A stretch of DNA of 35,059 bases, from positions 1-35,059 of the forward strand of contig NZ_JAFMJZ010000015.1 of NCBI RefSeq assembly GCF_017853185.1, written 5' to 3'. This DNA comes from Mycolicibacterium sp. GTDB lineage: Bacteria; Actinomycetota; Actinomycetes; Mycobacteriales; Mycobacteriaceae. Below are positions 8,068-14,699 of this stretch, piece after piece (position 1 is the first letter of the stretch; every line of letters begins with the position of its first letter). The notes under the pieces are model-generated. The model did no database searches. It saw nothing but the letters and a program-made list of their open reading frames with translations, and was not told where the DNA came from. Made by a program: the position numbers and the translations under genes.

Positions 8068-8613
8068 CTACTGCTTGCAGATCGCGGCGAGCGTCTTGGA
8101 GCTCTGGTCGGCGGTCGCAAGCCGGGCGGCCTGCTCGGGATTCTCGTTGGTCTGGCCGGCCAGGTAGTACTGCGCGATCGTCTGCAGCTGATCGGCGAAC
8201 GACGCCAGCGGTTCGGCGAGATCGGCCGGGGTGTTGGAGGCCAGCTTGGAGCGGATGTAGTCCGCCCCGCCGGTCATGGCCAGCCGGGCGTTGGCGGCGA
8301 TGGCCTGCTGGGCGACCGGGTCCGGTCCGGCGTCGATGCGGGACTGCAGTGCGACGCCATTGCTCACCAGGAAGAAGGCGCTGCAGGCCTGTCCCTTGGC
8401 GTCGGCGACGGCGGGATTGCCGATGGCGGCGGGCTCGGGTGCGGGCTTGAACGCCGCCCAGCCCGCGAGGCCGGCCGCCAGCAGGGAGATGACCAACGCC
8501 AGCGGGGCGATCCAGCCCGCCGCACCTCGGGCCTGCACCGGCGGCTGCGGCGCACCCGGATAAGGGATGGGCGGGCCGGCGGGATTGGCCGGGTACTGGA
8601 TCGGCTCAGACAT
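8068..8613 (-). CDS. single-span membrane protein with Pro-rich N-terminus, unknown function
   Basis: 181 residues from the ATG at 8613. A Pro/Gly/Tyr-rich cytoplasmic N-terminus (residues 1-35) is followed by one membrane helix (APLALVISLLAAGLAGWAAF, about 39-58) and an extracytoplasmic helical domain with two cysteines, one near the helix (QACSAFF) and one at the end (AAICKQ). This architecture is common among mycobacterial envelope proteins of unknown function. It heads the minus-strand run, with a TAGCAT -10 element seven bases before the ATG and no Shine-Dalgarno sequence. Longer in-frame starts exist to 8667 but would overlap the divergent gene. Confidence 0.7.
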   Translation of the reverse strand: MSEPIQYPANPAGPPIPYPGAPQPPVQARGAAGWIAPLALVISLLAAGLAGWAAFKPAPEPAAIGNPAVADAKGQACSAFFLVSNGVALQSRIDAGPDPVAQQAIAANARLAMTGGADYIRSKLASNTPADLAEPLASFADQLQTIAQYYLAGQTNENPEQAARLATADQSSKTLAAICKQ

Positions 8614-8620
8614 GGCGAAG

Positions 8621-8626
8621 ATGCTA
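8621..8626 (-). promoter_or_regulatory. -10 element for a probable leaderless transcript
   Basis: On the minus strand TAGCAT (mycobacterial TANNNT -10) is followed by seven bases and then the ATG at 8613. Transcription would start at or next to the A of the start codon, and no ribosome-binding site is visible. This would be the promoter of the seven-gene minus-strand run down to 2186. Confidence 0.55.
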
Positions 8627-8631
8627 CGCGG

Positions 8632-8637
8632 TACCCT
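8632..8637 (+). promoter_or_regulatory. -10 element candidate for the small secreted protein gene
   Basis: TACCCT fits TANNNT. It lies about seven bases before the GGAGG ribosome-binding site at 8644-8648 of the divergent plus-strand gene. Only spacing and sequence support it. Confidence 0.3.
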
Positions 8638-8657
8638 TGTAGCCGGAGGCAAGGTTG

Positions 8658-8909
8658 ATGACAGCAAACATTATCCGGGCGCTGGTGGCCGGTGCGCTGG
8701 TCGCTGCGGGCGTGGCCTTGGGGCCCCCTGCTCTGGCCCAGGCCTGCGCCCCTGGCTTCGTACCCAATCCCTACACGCCGCAATGCCTGGCGCCGGTGAA
8801 CACCGCCACCATCAACGGGGTTCCGTGCGTTGCCAGCAAACTCGGATTGTGCAATTCCTTCGTGCAGAACCAGCAACCCCGACGGGTGCCCGTCTCGACG
8901 GTGGGCTGA
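8658..8909 (+). CDS. small secreted four-cysteine protein, unknown function
   Basis: 83 residues with a signal peptide (residues 1-28, hydrophobic run RALVAGALVAAGVALGPPALA, cleavage near AQA) and a mature part of about 55 residues with four cysteines (ACAP, QCLAP, PCVA, LCNSF), enough for two disulfides. The ATG at 8658 has GGAGG nine bases upstream; a TTG at 8655 is less likely. It is divergent from the envelope-protein run and convergent with the SDR gene, with 6 bp between stops. The pattern is that of a small exported mycobacterial protein; no function can be assigned. Confidence 0.75.
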   Translation: MTANIIRALVAGALVAAGVALGPPALAQACAPGFVPNPYTPQCLAPVNTATINGVPCVASKLGLCNSFVQNQQPRRVPVSTVG

Positions 8910-8928
8910 CCCGGTTCAAGACCGGGTC
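8908..8928. terminator. compact hairpin between convergent genes, possible bidirectional terminator
   Basis: GACCCGG at 8908-8914 and CCGGGTC at 8922-8928 form a perfect 7-bp stem with a 7-nt loop, covering the ends of both convergent reading frames. There is no U-tract on either side, so termination is an inference. Confidence 0.4.
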
Positions 8929-9713
8929 ACCGTCTTGTTCATCAACCGCTGAACCCAGTTCGGCGACACCTGCGCCACGCTCGCGAACAGCTTGGTCTGC
9001 AGGCCGACCGGATAGTGCACCTTCGTCAGCCACTCCCGGCCGGGATGGGTGGCGGAATAGATGGCCTGTGCCACGTCGTCCGGGGTGAGGTGCACGCCGA
9101 GTGACTTGGTGCTGCCGGTTTCCACGCCGTCGACCATCGCGGTCTGCACGAACAGCGGCCACATGGCGATCACCCGGATCCCGTACCGGCGCCACTCGAG
9201 TTCCAGCGCCTCGGTGAGGCCGCGCACGGCGAATTTGGTCGCCGAGTAGGTGGCCAGTTCGGGCTGGCCGTAGATCGCCGAGGCCGAGCACAGGTTGACG
9301 ACCTGCGCGCCGTGGGTGTCTCGGAGATAGGGGAATGCGGTGTGCAGTCCGGCCATCGCGCCGCAGACGTTGACCTCGACGATCTTGCGCTGGGTTGCCA
9401 GCGGGATCTCCTCGAAGCGGCCGGAACTGAGAATGCCGGCGTTGTTCACCAGGATGTCCAGCCGGCGTGATGCGCCCGTGAACGCCGCGAGTTGCTCTTC
9501 CCAGTCGGTGGCCTCGGTGACGTCGAGTCCTCCGATGGCGACGTCGCCGCCGCGGCTGGTGATCTCGTCGCGCAGGGTGGCCAGTCCGCCGAGGTCGATG
9601 TCGTAGGCGCCGACCCGGTATCCCCGCCGGGCGAACTCCAGCGCGGTGGCCCGGCCGATCCCTGCGGCGGCTCCGGAGATGAATACCGTTGGCACCGCTG
9701 AACCTGTTGTCAT
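8916..9713 (-). CDS. SDR-family oxidoreductase
   Basis: 265 residues from the ATG at 9713. The cofactor-binding motif SGAAAGIG is at 13-20, NNAG at 90-93, Ser143, and YSATK with Tyr156 and Lys160. The C-terminal part (PVGLQTKLFASVAQVSPNWVQRLMN) resembles the lipid/steroid-active SDRs common in mycobacteria rather than FabG. It starts 10 bp after the stop of the acetoacetyl-CoA synthetase gene and is therefore cotranscribed with it. That suggests an acyl or ketone substrate linked to ketone-body or short-chain acyl metabolism, but this is inference. Confidence 0.9.
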   Translation of the reverse strand: MTTGSAVPTVFISGAAAGIGRATALEFARRGYRVGAYDIDLGGLATLRDEITSRGGDVAIGGLDVTEATDWEEQLAAFTGASRRLDILVNNAGILSSGRFEEIPLATQRKIVEVNVCGAMAGLHTAFPYLRDTHGAQVVNLCSASAIYGQPELATYSATKFAVRGLTEALELEWRRYGIRVIAMWPLFVQTAMVDGVETGSTKSLGVHLTPDDVAQAIYSATHPGREWLTKVHYPVGLQTKLFASVAQVSPNWVQRLMNKTVTRS

Positions 9714-9723
9714 ATCTTCGAAT

Positions 9724-11634
9724 CTAACTCCAGTGCCTGCGGCCCTGCTCTCGGTACCACTCGATGAGTTCAGGCCGGTCGATGGAGCGGGGATCCAGCG
9801 AGACGTCGGTGTGGCCGGCCATGATCGCGGTGACCGGAACCTCCAGTTTCTTGCCGGTGCGGGTGTGCGGGATTCCGGGCGCGGCGATGACGTCGTCGGG
9901 CACATGCCGCGGCGACAGGGTGGTGCGGATCCTGGTCCGGATGGCGTCGGTCAACCCGGCGTCGAGCTGATGGCCCTCGGCCAGGGTGACGAACAACGGC
10001 ATCCAGTAGGCGCCGTCCGGTCCGTCGATGCCGAGAACGAAGGCCTCGCTCACCGCGTCGATGCCTTCGACCACTTCGTAGATGTCGGCCGATCCCATCC
10101 GGATGCCGTGCCGGTTCAGGGTCGCATCGCTGCGGCCGTGGATCACCAGTGAGCCGCGCTCGGTGACTGTCAGCCAGTCGCCGTGCCGCCATACGCCTGA
10201 TTCCTTGTCGGGGGAATCGGGGCCGTCGGCCCACTCGTGGTCGAAATAGGCTGCGCGGTAACGGGATCCGTCCGCGTCGTCCCAGAACGCGATGGGCATC
10301 GACGGCATCGGTGTGGTGATCACCAGCTCGCCGACCTCGCCGATCAGCGGTTCGCGCCGCGGTGACCAGCTGTGCAGATCCACGCCGAGGTAGCGGGTGG
10401 CGAGCTCGCCGGGCAGCGCGGGAACGCCGGTGGTGCCCCCGGCGAACGCGGTGACCACGTCGGTGCCGCCGCTGACCGAGGACACCTCGACGTGCGCGCC
10501 CACCTCGGCTTTGACCCATTCGAACAGGTCGGCCGGCAGTGGGGAGCCGGTACTGCCCAAGGTGTGCAGCCGGCTCAGGTCGTGCTCGACGCCCGGGTGC
10601 AGGCCGGCCTTGCGGGAGGCCAGCAGATGGCCCGGGCTGGTGCCGAAGTAGGTCACCTGCTCGGTCTGCACCAGCTCCCACAGCCGGTCGGCGTTCGGGT
10701 GCATCGGATGGCCGCTGTAGCAGACCACGGTGGACCCGCACAGCAGCCCGGCGAGCCGGAAGTTCCACATCATCCAGCTCAGCGCCGTCTGCCAGAAGAA
10801 CACGTCGTCGGGTCCGAGTCCGGCGTGCAGGCCCGCCGCCTTGAGGTGTTCGAGCAGCACCCCGCCGTGGCCGTGCACGATGCCCTTGGGGCGCCCGGTG
10901 GTGCCGGAGGTGAACAGCACCCACAACGGGTGGTCGAACGCCACCGGGGTCACCTCCGGGGTCACCGGCCGGGCGATCAGGGCGCGGTAGGCGTCGTCGT
11001 CCAGATTCACCAAATGTGTTGTGCCGGAAAGCATCCCGAGCAGTTCGGCGGTGTCGTCGCTCTTGTCCACCCAATTCCCGTTCAGCCGGTAACCCGAGCA
11101 GCTGAACAACACCTTGGGCTCCAGCTGGCCCAGCCGTGCGGCCGCCCCCGCCGGGGCGTAGTCCTGGCCGCACGAGGACCAGACTGCGCCGACGGATGCG
11201 CACGCCAGGAACGCGATCGCGGCCTCGGCGATGTCGGGCAGGTACGCGCCGACCCGGTCGCCCGGACCGACGCCGAGGCGGCGCAGTTCGGCGGCCACCG
11301 CACCGACCCGTCCGGGCAGTTCCGACCAGTCGATCACGGTCCGGGTGCCGTCCTCGTCGATACCGATCACGGCCGGTCCGCTGAGATCGGCATGCCGCAG
11401 CACCTGGTCGACGTAGTTCAGTCGGACGCCGGGAAACCACCGCGCGCCGGGCATCCGCGCATCGGCGAGGACACCCGCCTCACAGTCGGCGGGACCGGTC
11501 GTGGCGCGCACATCGAAGTACTCCCACAGCGCCCGCCAGAACCGGGCCGGGTGGTCCACCGACCACTGCCACAGGGCGGCGTAATCGGTCGCCGGGGCAC
11601 CCGCGGCAGCGGCGAAATCCTGCCAGCGCGTCAC
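9724..11634 (-). CDS. aacS: acetoacetyl-CoA synthetase
   Basis: 636 residues of the adenylate-forming (ANL) superfamily. The family's P-loop-like motif LFTSGTTGRPKG lies near residues 246-257. GSTGSPLPADLF, the SSVSGGTD segment, the GDWLTV hinge region and the C-terminal TRTGKKLEVPV lysine motif are all present. The N-terminal ACAS-type extension, the RWFPGVRLNYVDQVLR segment and the ending ELIEWYR match acetoacetyl-CoA synthetases (about 650 residues) better than acetyl-CoA synthetases. The enzyme activates acetoacetate to acetoacetyl-CoA with ATP in the cytosol. Its GTG start overlaps the stop of the upstream Mce-associated-like gene by 4 nt, and an SDR follows at 10 bp. Confidence 0.9.
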   Translation of the reverse strand: MTRWQDFAAAAGAPATDYAALWQWSVDHPARFWRALWEYFDVRATTGPADCEAGVLADARMPGARWFPGVRLNYVDQVLRHADLSGPAVIGIDEDGTRTVIDWSELPGRVGAVAAELRRLGVGPGDRVGAYLPDIAEAAIAFLACASVGAVWSSCGQDYAPAGAAARLGQLEPKVLFSCSGYRLNGNWVDKSDDTAELLGMLSGTTHLVNLDDDAYRALIARPVTPEVTPVAFDHPLWVLFTSGTTGRPKGIVHGHGGVLLEHLKAAGLHAGLGPDDVFFWQTALSWMMWNFRLAGLLCGSTVVCYSGHPMHPNADRLWELVQTEQVTYFGTSPGHLLASRKAGLHPGVEHDLSRLHTLGSTGSPLPADLFEWVKAEVGAHVEVSSVSGGTDVVTAFAGGTTGVPALPGELATRYLGVDLHSWSPRREPLIGEVGELVITTPMPSMPIAFWDDADGSRYRAAYFDHEWADGPDSPDKESGVWRHGDWLTVTERGSLVIHGRSDATLNRHGIRMGSADIYEVVEGIDAVSEAFVLGIDGPDGAYWMPLFVTLAEGHQLDAGLTDAIRTRIRTTLSPRHVPDDVIAAPGIPHTRTGKKLEVPVTAIMAGHTDVSLDPRSIDRPELIEWYREQGRRHWS

Positions 11635-12284
11635 ACGAACTCGATCCCGGACAACTTCATCTGATCGCCGTCACGTTCCATGGTGACCACCACCCGCCAG
11701 ACCCGAGGCTGCTGCTGGGACTTGGGCGAGTCCGCGCCCTCGCGCTGCGAGGTCGCCGAGATCAGCACCACCGCGGAGTTGCCGGTGACCGATTCCACCG
11801 CCGCATCGTTGACGGTGGCCCTGGTGACGATCTTCTCCTCCTGCAACGCCCTGACGAAGTCGTCGGCGGATTCCTCGAAATTGGAGCGGAACCGGCCGGT
11901 CGACCCGTCGATGACGCGTTGGACGGTGTCCTTGGCGGTGGTGTAGTCCACCGACATCAGGTTGATCACCCCCTGGCGGGCCGTGGCCGCGTACTCGGCT
12001 GCCTGGCGGCGCTGTTGTTCGGCGCTGCGGTGCTGCCAGAGCATGTACCCGGTAGCCGACAACAGTGCCACCGTCGCCACTGCGGCTATCAGCGTTGCGA
12101 TCAGCCGGGTCGGGGAGCCGGACGGATTCGACGCATCGAGCTGCTCCAGATCGTCCAGCTGGCGGCGCAACTCCGCCGCCCGGAGGCGGGCGGCCTCGGC
12201 ACGCGCCTCGGCGTCCCGGACTTCTGCTGCGGCCACCTCCGCCTCCGCCGCGCGGGCTGGTTCGTCGCCGCCGGGCTCCGTCAT
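11631..12284 (-). CDS. Mce-associated-like membrane protein
   Basis: 217 residues: an Ala/Glu/Arg-rich coiled-coil-like N-terminus (residues 10-50), one membrane helix (about 59-83, LIATLIAAVATVALLSATGYMLW), and a C-terminal extracytoplasmic domain with the AR(Q/T)GVxxLxSxDYxxAKDTVQRVIDGSTGRFRxxF pattern seen in Mce-associated (Mas) proteins. It ends with WRVVVTMERDGDQMKLSGIEFV. Mas proteins accompany Mce lipid importers, probably as stabilising or accessory subunits. No mce genes are in this window, so this is an orphan. A GGAGA site precedes the ATG. The 4-nt overlap with acetoacetyl-CoA synthetase is notable. Confidence 0.85.
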   Translation of the reverse strand: MTEPGGDEPARAAEAEVAAAEVRDAEARAEAARLRAAELRRQLDDLEQLDASNPSGSPTRLIATLIAAVATVALLSATGYMLWQHRSAEQQRRQAAEYAATARQGVINLMSVDYTTAKDTVQRVIDGSTGRFRSNFEESADDFVRALQEEKIVTRATVNDAAVESVTGNSAVVLISATSQREGADSPKSQQQPRVWRVVVTMERDGDQMKLSGIEFV

Positions 12285-12392
12285 CGGATCTCCTCACCGT
12301 TCGCGGCCGTCGCATCGTCGGCTGTCAAGCGCAGCTTAGGAAATCTTTCATGAGCGCCGGACGGCACCGCTGCGATATGCGACAGTGAAGCC

Positions 12393-12776
12393 GTGGGACC
12401 GACCCCGCGCCTGAAGGTGGCCGCCGCCGCGCTGTTGGCGGTAGCTGGCCTTGCTGTGCCGGCGCCGGCGCAGGCCAACGAGTGCAATGACGCGTTCTGC
12501 ACGCCCGGGATCGCTCCCGGGGTGGTGCTGGGCGCGCCCTGCGCGGACACCTCGTTCTACGTCTTCGGCACGACCTCGTGGGGACGGCTGGTGTTCTGCG
12601 GATCCCCGCGCCGCTATGAACCGAGGTTCTTCCGGTCGCCGCCGATGGTGGGGATCAAGGAACTCAACACCAGTTGCACCGGCTACGAGAACTCGGTCGC
12701 GCAGGCGCCCGACGGGTTGTTCCTGACCTGTGCGGCGCAGGGCAACGCGATGCTGTGGCTGCGCGGCGACGCCTGA
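12393..12776 (+). CDS. secreted six-cysteine protein, unknown function
   Basis: 127 residues from a GTG, the first in-frame start before the signal peptide (hydrophobic run VAAAALLAVAGLAVPAPAQA, cleavage after about residue 28). The mature protein has six cysteines (ECN, FCT, PCA, FCG, SCT, TCA), allowing three disulfides. No Shine-Dalgarno sequence is visible, so it may be leaderless or weakly translated. It is divergent from the Mce-associated-like gene (108-bp gap) and convergent with the MmpS-like gene (17 bp between stops). I do not recognise a family; it looks like a small mycobacterial exported protein. Confidence 0.7.
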   Translation: MGPTPRLKVAAAALLAVAGLAVPAPAQANECNDAFCTPGIAPGVVLGAPCADTSFYVFGTTSWGRLVFCGSPRRYEPRFFRSPPMVGIKELNTSCTGYENSVAQAPDGLFLTCAAQGNAMLWLRGDA

Positions 12777-12793
12777 CCTCACCAGTCGCTGAA

Positions 12794-13231
12794 TCACCAG
12801 TGTCGTAGGGAGCACAGCGCGCCCTTGGCGCCGGAGTTGCTCACCACGACCGTTCCGTCCACCGCCAGCGTGCAGCGGAAGCCCGGCGGGTTGGGGCTCA
12901 GGCCGCTGGTGCCGACCACCATCGCCCAGGACTGCGGATCGGCCAGCTTGACGTTGAGCACCCAGGGACGGTCGGGCCCGAGGTCCGCCTCGATCTTGGG
13001 GCTGAACACGTACGGGTCGTGGCTGTAGTCGGCGAAGTTCGGCGGTTGAGTGTCGCGGTAGTAGATGTCGGCGAGGAACGGCCGCTCGGTGGAGACGGTG
13101 TAGGTCACGTCGTGCAGCACATCGTCGGCGACGGCGGTCGGCGCGGTCGCAGCCGTAGCCGCCACCGTCCCGGCGGCAGTCAGGCAGAACGCCGCGCATA
13201 CCCGGACGACCCGGACTCGGACAATCCGCAT
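12794..13231 (-). CDS. secreted MmpS-like small protein
   Basis: 145 residues with a signal or anchor at the N-terminus (about 8-36) and a beta-rich mature part starting VTYTVSTERPFLADIYYRDTQPP. Two C-terminal cysteines (FRCTL and ALCSLRHW) sit as in MmpS proteins, whose domain reads VTYEV...INYxD... with a late disulfide. This suggests an MmpS-type immunoglobulin-like fold. MmpS proteins assist MmpL lipid transporters, but no mmpL is adjacent, so a functional link is not supported. The start ATG at 13231 has no clear ribosome-binding site. Confidence 0.65.
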   Translation of the reverse strand: MRIVRVRVVRVCAAFCLTAAGTVAATAATAPTAVADDVLHDVTYTVSTERPFLADIYYRDTQPPNFADYSHDPYVFSPKIEADLGPDRPWVLNVKLADPQSWAMVVGTSGLSPNPPGFRCTLAVDGTVVVSNSGAKGALCSLRHW

Positions 13232-13281
13232 ATCCGCAGTGTGGCACGACGCCTGCCGCCTGGCAGGGGGATTGGGGCGTC

Positions 13282-13287
13282 TAGCAT
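13282..13287 (+). promoter_or_regulatory. -10 element for a probable leaderless transcript
   Basis: TAGCAT (TANNNT) is followed by six bases and then the ATG at 13294. There is no Shine-Dalgarno sequence, so transcription probably starts at the start codon itself. Confidence 0.55.
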
Positions 13288-13293
13288 CGACCC

Positions 13294-13974
13294 ATGTCGG
13301 AGTCCCGGGAAGTCCCTGCGACGGCGACTCAGGTGCTGGCCGAACTGGCCGAGGCCGAGGCGGCGGAAGCCCAGGCCCGCGCTGATGCCGATCGCGCCCG
13401 GACCGAGGCCGCCAGGCTGCGCACGACCGACCCGGTGCCGGCCCAATCCCCGGTGCCGGCCCAGTCCCCGTTGCCGGCCCAGTCCCCGTTGCGGAAGCCG
13501 TCGGTCATCGTGATGGGGGTGGTCGCGGTGCTGACCGCAGCGGCCCTGACCCTGACCGTGCTGATGCTCTGGCAGCACCGCGGGGTTGCGGCGCACCGCG
13601 CTGCCGACGCCCGGTTCGTCGACGCCGCCCGCACTGGTGTGACGGCCCTGCTCACCATCGACCACACCCGGGCCAAGGACGACGTTAGGCGCATCCTCGA
13701 GTTGTCCACCGGCTCGTTCCGGGACGACTTCGCCAGACGCGCAGACGATTTCATCAAGACCGCCGAGCTGTCCAAAGCCGTGACCAAGGGGTCGATCAGT
13801 GCCGCGGCGCTGGAGTCGGCGGAGGCTGACACCGCGGTCGTGCTGGTGGCGGCCAGTTCGCAGGTGACCAATGCCAACGGAGCGAAAGAGGATCCCCGAC
13901 CGTGGCGGATGAGCGTGACAGTGACCCGGGACGGGGACAACGTGAAGATGTCGGACGTGGAGTTCGTGCCATGA
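13294..13974 (+). CDS. Mce-associated-like membrane protein
   Basis: 226 residues, same layout as the product of the minus-strand gene at 11631-12284: an Ala/Glu-rich N-terminus (residues 12-43), a Pro-rich stretch of three PAQSP units, a membrane helix (about 70-93), then an extracytoplasmic domain with AARTGVTALLTIDHTRAKDD, GSFRDDF and a C-terminal WRMSVTVTRDGDNVKMSDVEFVP. The last segment closely parallels that product's ending, so the two look like paralogues. The stop overlaps the start of the next Mce-associated-like gene by 4 nt (ATGA). The absence of mce genes nearby makes it an orphan accessory protein. Confidence 0.85.
   Translation: MSESREVPATATQVLAELAEAEAAEAQARADADRARTEAARLRTTDPVPAQSPVPAQSPLPAQSPLRKPSVIVMGVVAVLTAAALTLTVLMLWQHRGVAAHRAADARFVDAARTGVTALLTIDHTRAKDDVRRILELSTGSFRDDFARRADDFIKTAELSKAVTKGSISAAALESAEADTAVVLVAASSQVTNANGAKEDPRPWRMSVTVTRDGDNVKMSDVEFVP
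13434..13487 (+). repeat. three 18-nt tandem units encoding VPAQSP/LPAQSP
   Basis: Units at 13434-13451, 13452-13469 and 13470-13487 differ at only one or two bases (core TGCCGGCCCAGTCCCC). They lengthen the Pro-rich linker just before the membrane helix in six-residue steps without breaking the frame. Confidence 0.8.
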
Positions 13975-14585
13975 GCGACGAGAAGGACGCCGAAATCCCC
14001 GAGAGCGCCGAAATCCCCAAGAGCGCCGAGACGGTCGAGAGCGCCGAGACGGTCGAGAGCGCCGAGACGCCGGAGCCCATCGAGGTCACTCCGGCGGCGC
14101 CGCGGCGCAACAAACTGACGCTGATCACCGCGGCGGCCCTGCTGATTTCGGCGCTGCTCGCCGGATCGGTCTACTGGTTCGTCTTCCGCCCCGATCAGCT
14201 CACCGACCAGGCCGCGCGGGAGCAGTTGCTCGACGCCGCGAAGTCCGGCACCGAGGCGTTGCTGACCTACTCGCCGGAGACGGTCGACAAGGATCTGGCC
14301 GATGCCAAGTCCCGGCTGACCGGTGACTTCCTGAAGCAGTACAGCGACCGCGTCGACCAGACCGTCATCCCGGCGGCCAAGCAGGCCGGCGTCAAGACCG
14401 AGGCCAGCGTCACCCGCGCCGCGGTGGAACAGATGCAACCGGACAGCGCGAAGGTTCTGGTGTTCGTCAATCAGGTCACCACCAGCCGGCAACGGCCGAC
14501 CCCGGCGCTGTCCACCAGCAGCGTCATCCTCACTCTGGTCAAGCATGACGGCCACTGGCTGATCTCGGATTTCAAACCGGTCTGA
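13971..14585 (+). CDS. Mce-associated-like membrane protein with acidic repeat N-terminus
   Basis: 204 residues from the ATG at 13971, which overlaps the preceding stop. Residues 1-40 are acidic and built of a repeated hexapeptide (SAETVE/SAEIPK type). One membrane helix follows (about 51-70, LITAAALLISALLAGSVYWFVF), then a Mas-type extracytoplasmic domain with AREQLLDAAKSGTEALLTYSPETVDKDL and a C-terminal VILTLVKHDGHWLISDFKPV. It is translationally coupled to its upstream paralogue, so the two probably work as a pair, perhaps as a heteromer. Partner transporters are unknown. Confidence 0.85.
   Translation: MSDEKDAEIPESAEIPKSAETVESAETVESAETPEPIEVTPAAPRRNKLTLITAAALLISALLAGSVYWFVFRPDQLTDQAAREQLLDAAKSGTEALLTYSPETVDKDLADAKSRLTGDFLKQYSDRVDQTVIPAAKQAGVKTEASVTRAAVEQMQPDSAKVLVFVNQVTTSRQRPTPALSTSSVILTLVKHDGHWLISDFKPV
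13985..14074 (+). repeat. five 18-nt tandem units in the acidic N-terminus
   Basis: Units begin at 13985, 14003, 14021, 14039 and 14057; those at 14021 and 14039 are identical. Each encodes six residues (S/D-A-E followed by I-P-x or T-V-E or T-P-E). The period of 18 nt is the same as in the neighbouring gene, although the sequence is unrelated. Confidence 0.8.
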
Positions 14586-14616
14586 GGCCCCGCCGACAAC
14601 GCCGAAGTCCCGTCAG

Positions 14617-14636
14617 CTGAGGACTTACGGCCCTGT
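14617..14636 (+). promoter_or_regulatory. DosR box candidate upstream of the Acg-type nitroreductase
   Basis: CTGAGGACTTACGGCCCTGT matches 13 of 20 positions of the published DosR consensus TTSGGGACTWWAGTCCCSAA, including the GGACT and GCCC cores with the correct spacing. It lies 64 bp before the ATG at 14700 and after the stop of the previous gene, the right place for a DosR-activated promoter. An additional GTCCC half-site is at 14607-14611. Confidence 0.65.
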
Positions 14637-14679
14637 CACGCGCACCCCCGCCGGCGCGAGAGTGACAGGACCGGTTGGA

Positions 14680-14691
14680 GTTCTCGAGAAC
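14680..14691. promoter_or_regulatory. 12-bp perfect palindrome next to the nitroreductase start
   Basis: GTTCTCGAGAAC is its own reverse complement and ends eight bases before the ATG at 14700, overlapping the place where a ribosome-binding site would be. It could be an operator or a small RNA hairpin; a chance XhoI-containing palindrome cannot be excluded. Confidence 0.3.
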
Positions 14692-14699
14692 GGAATCGC

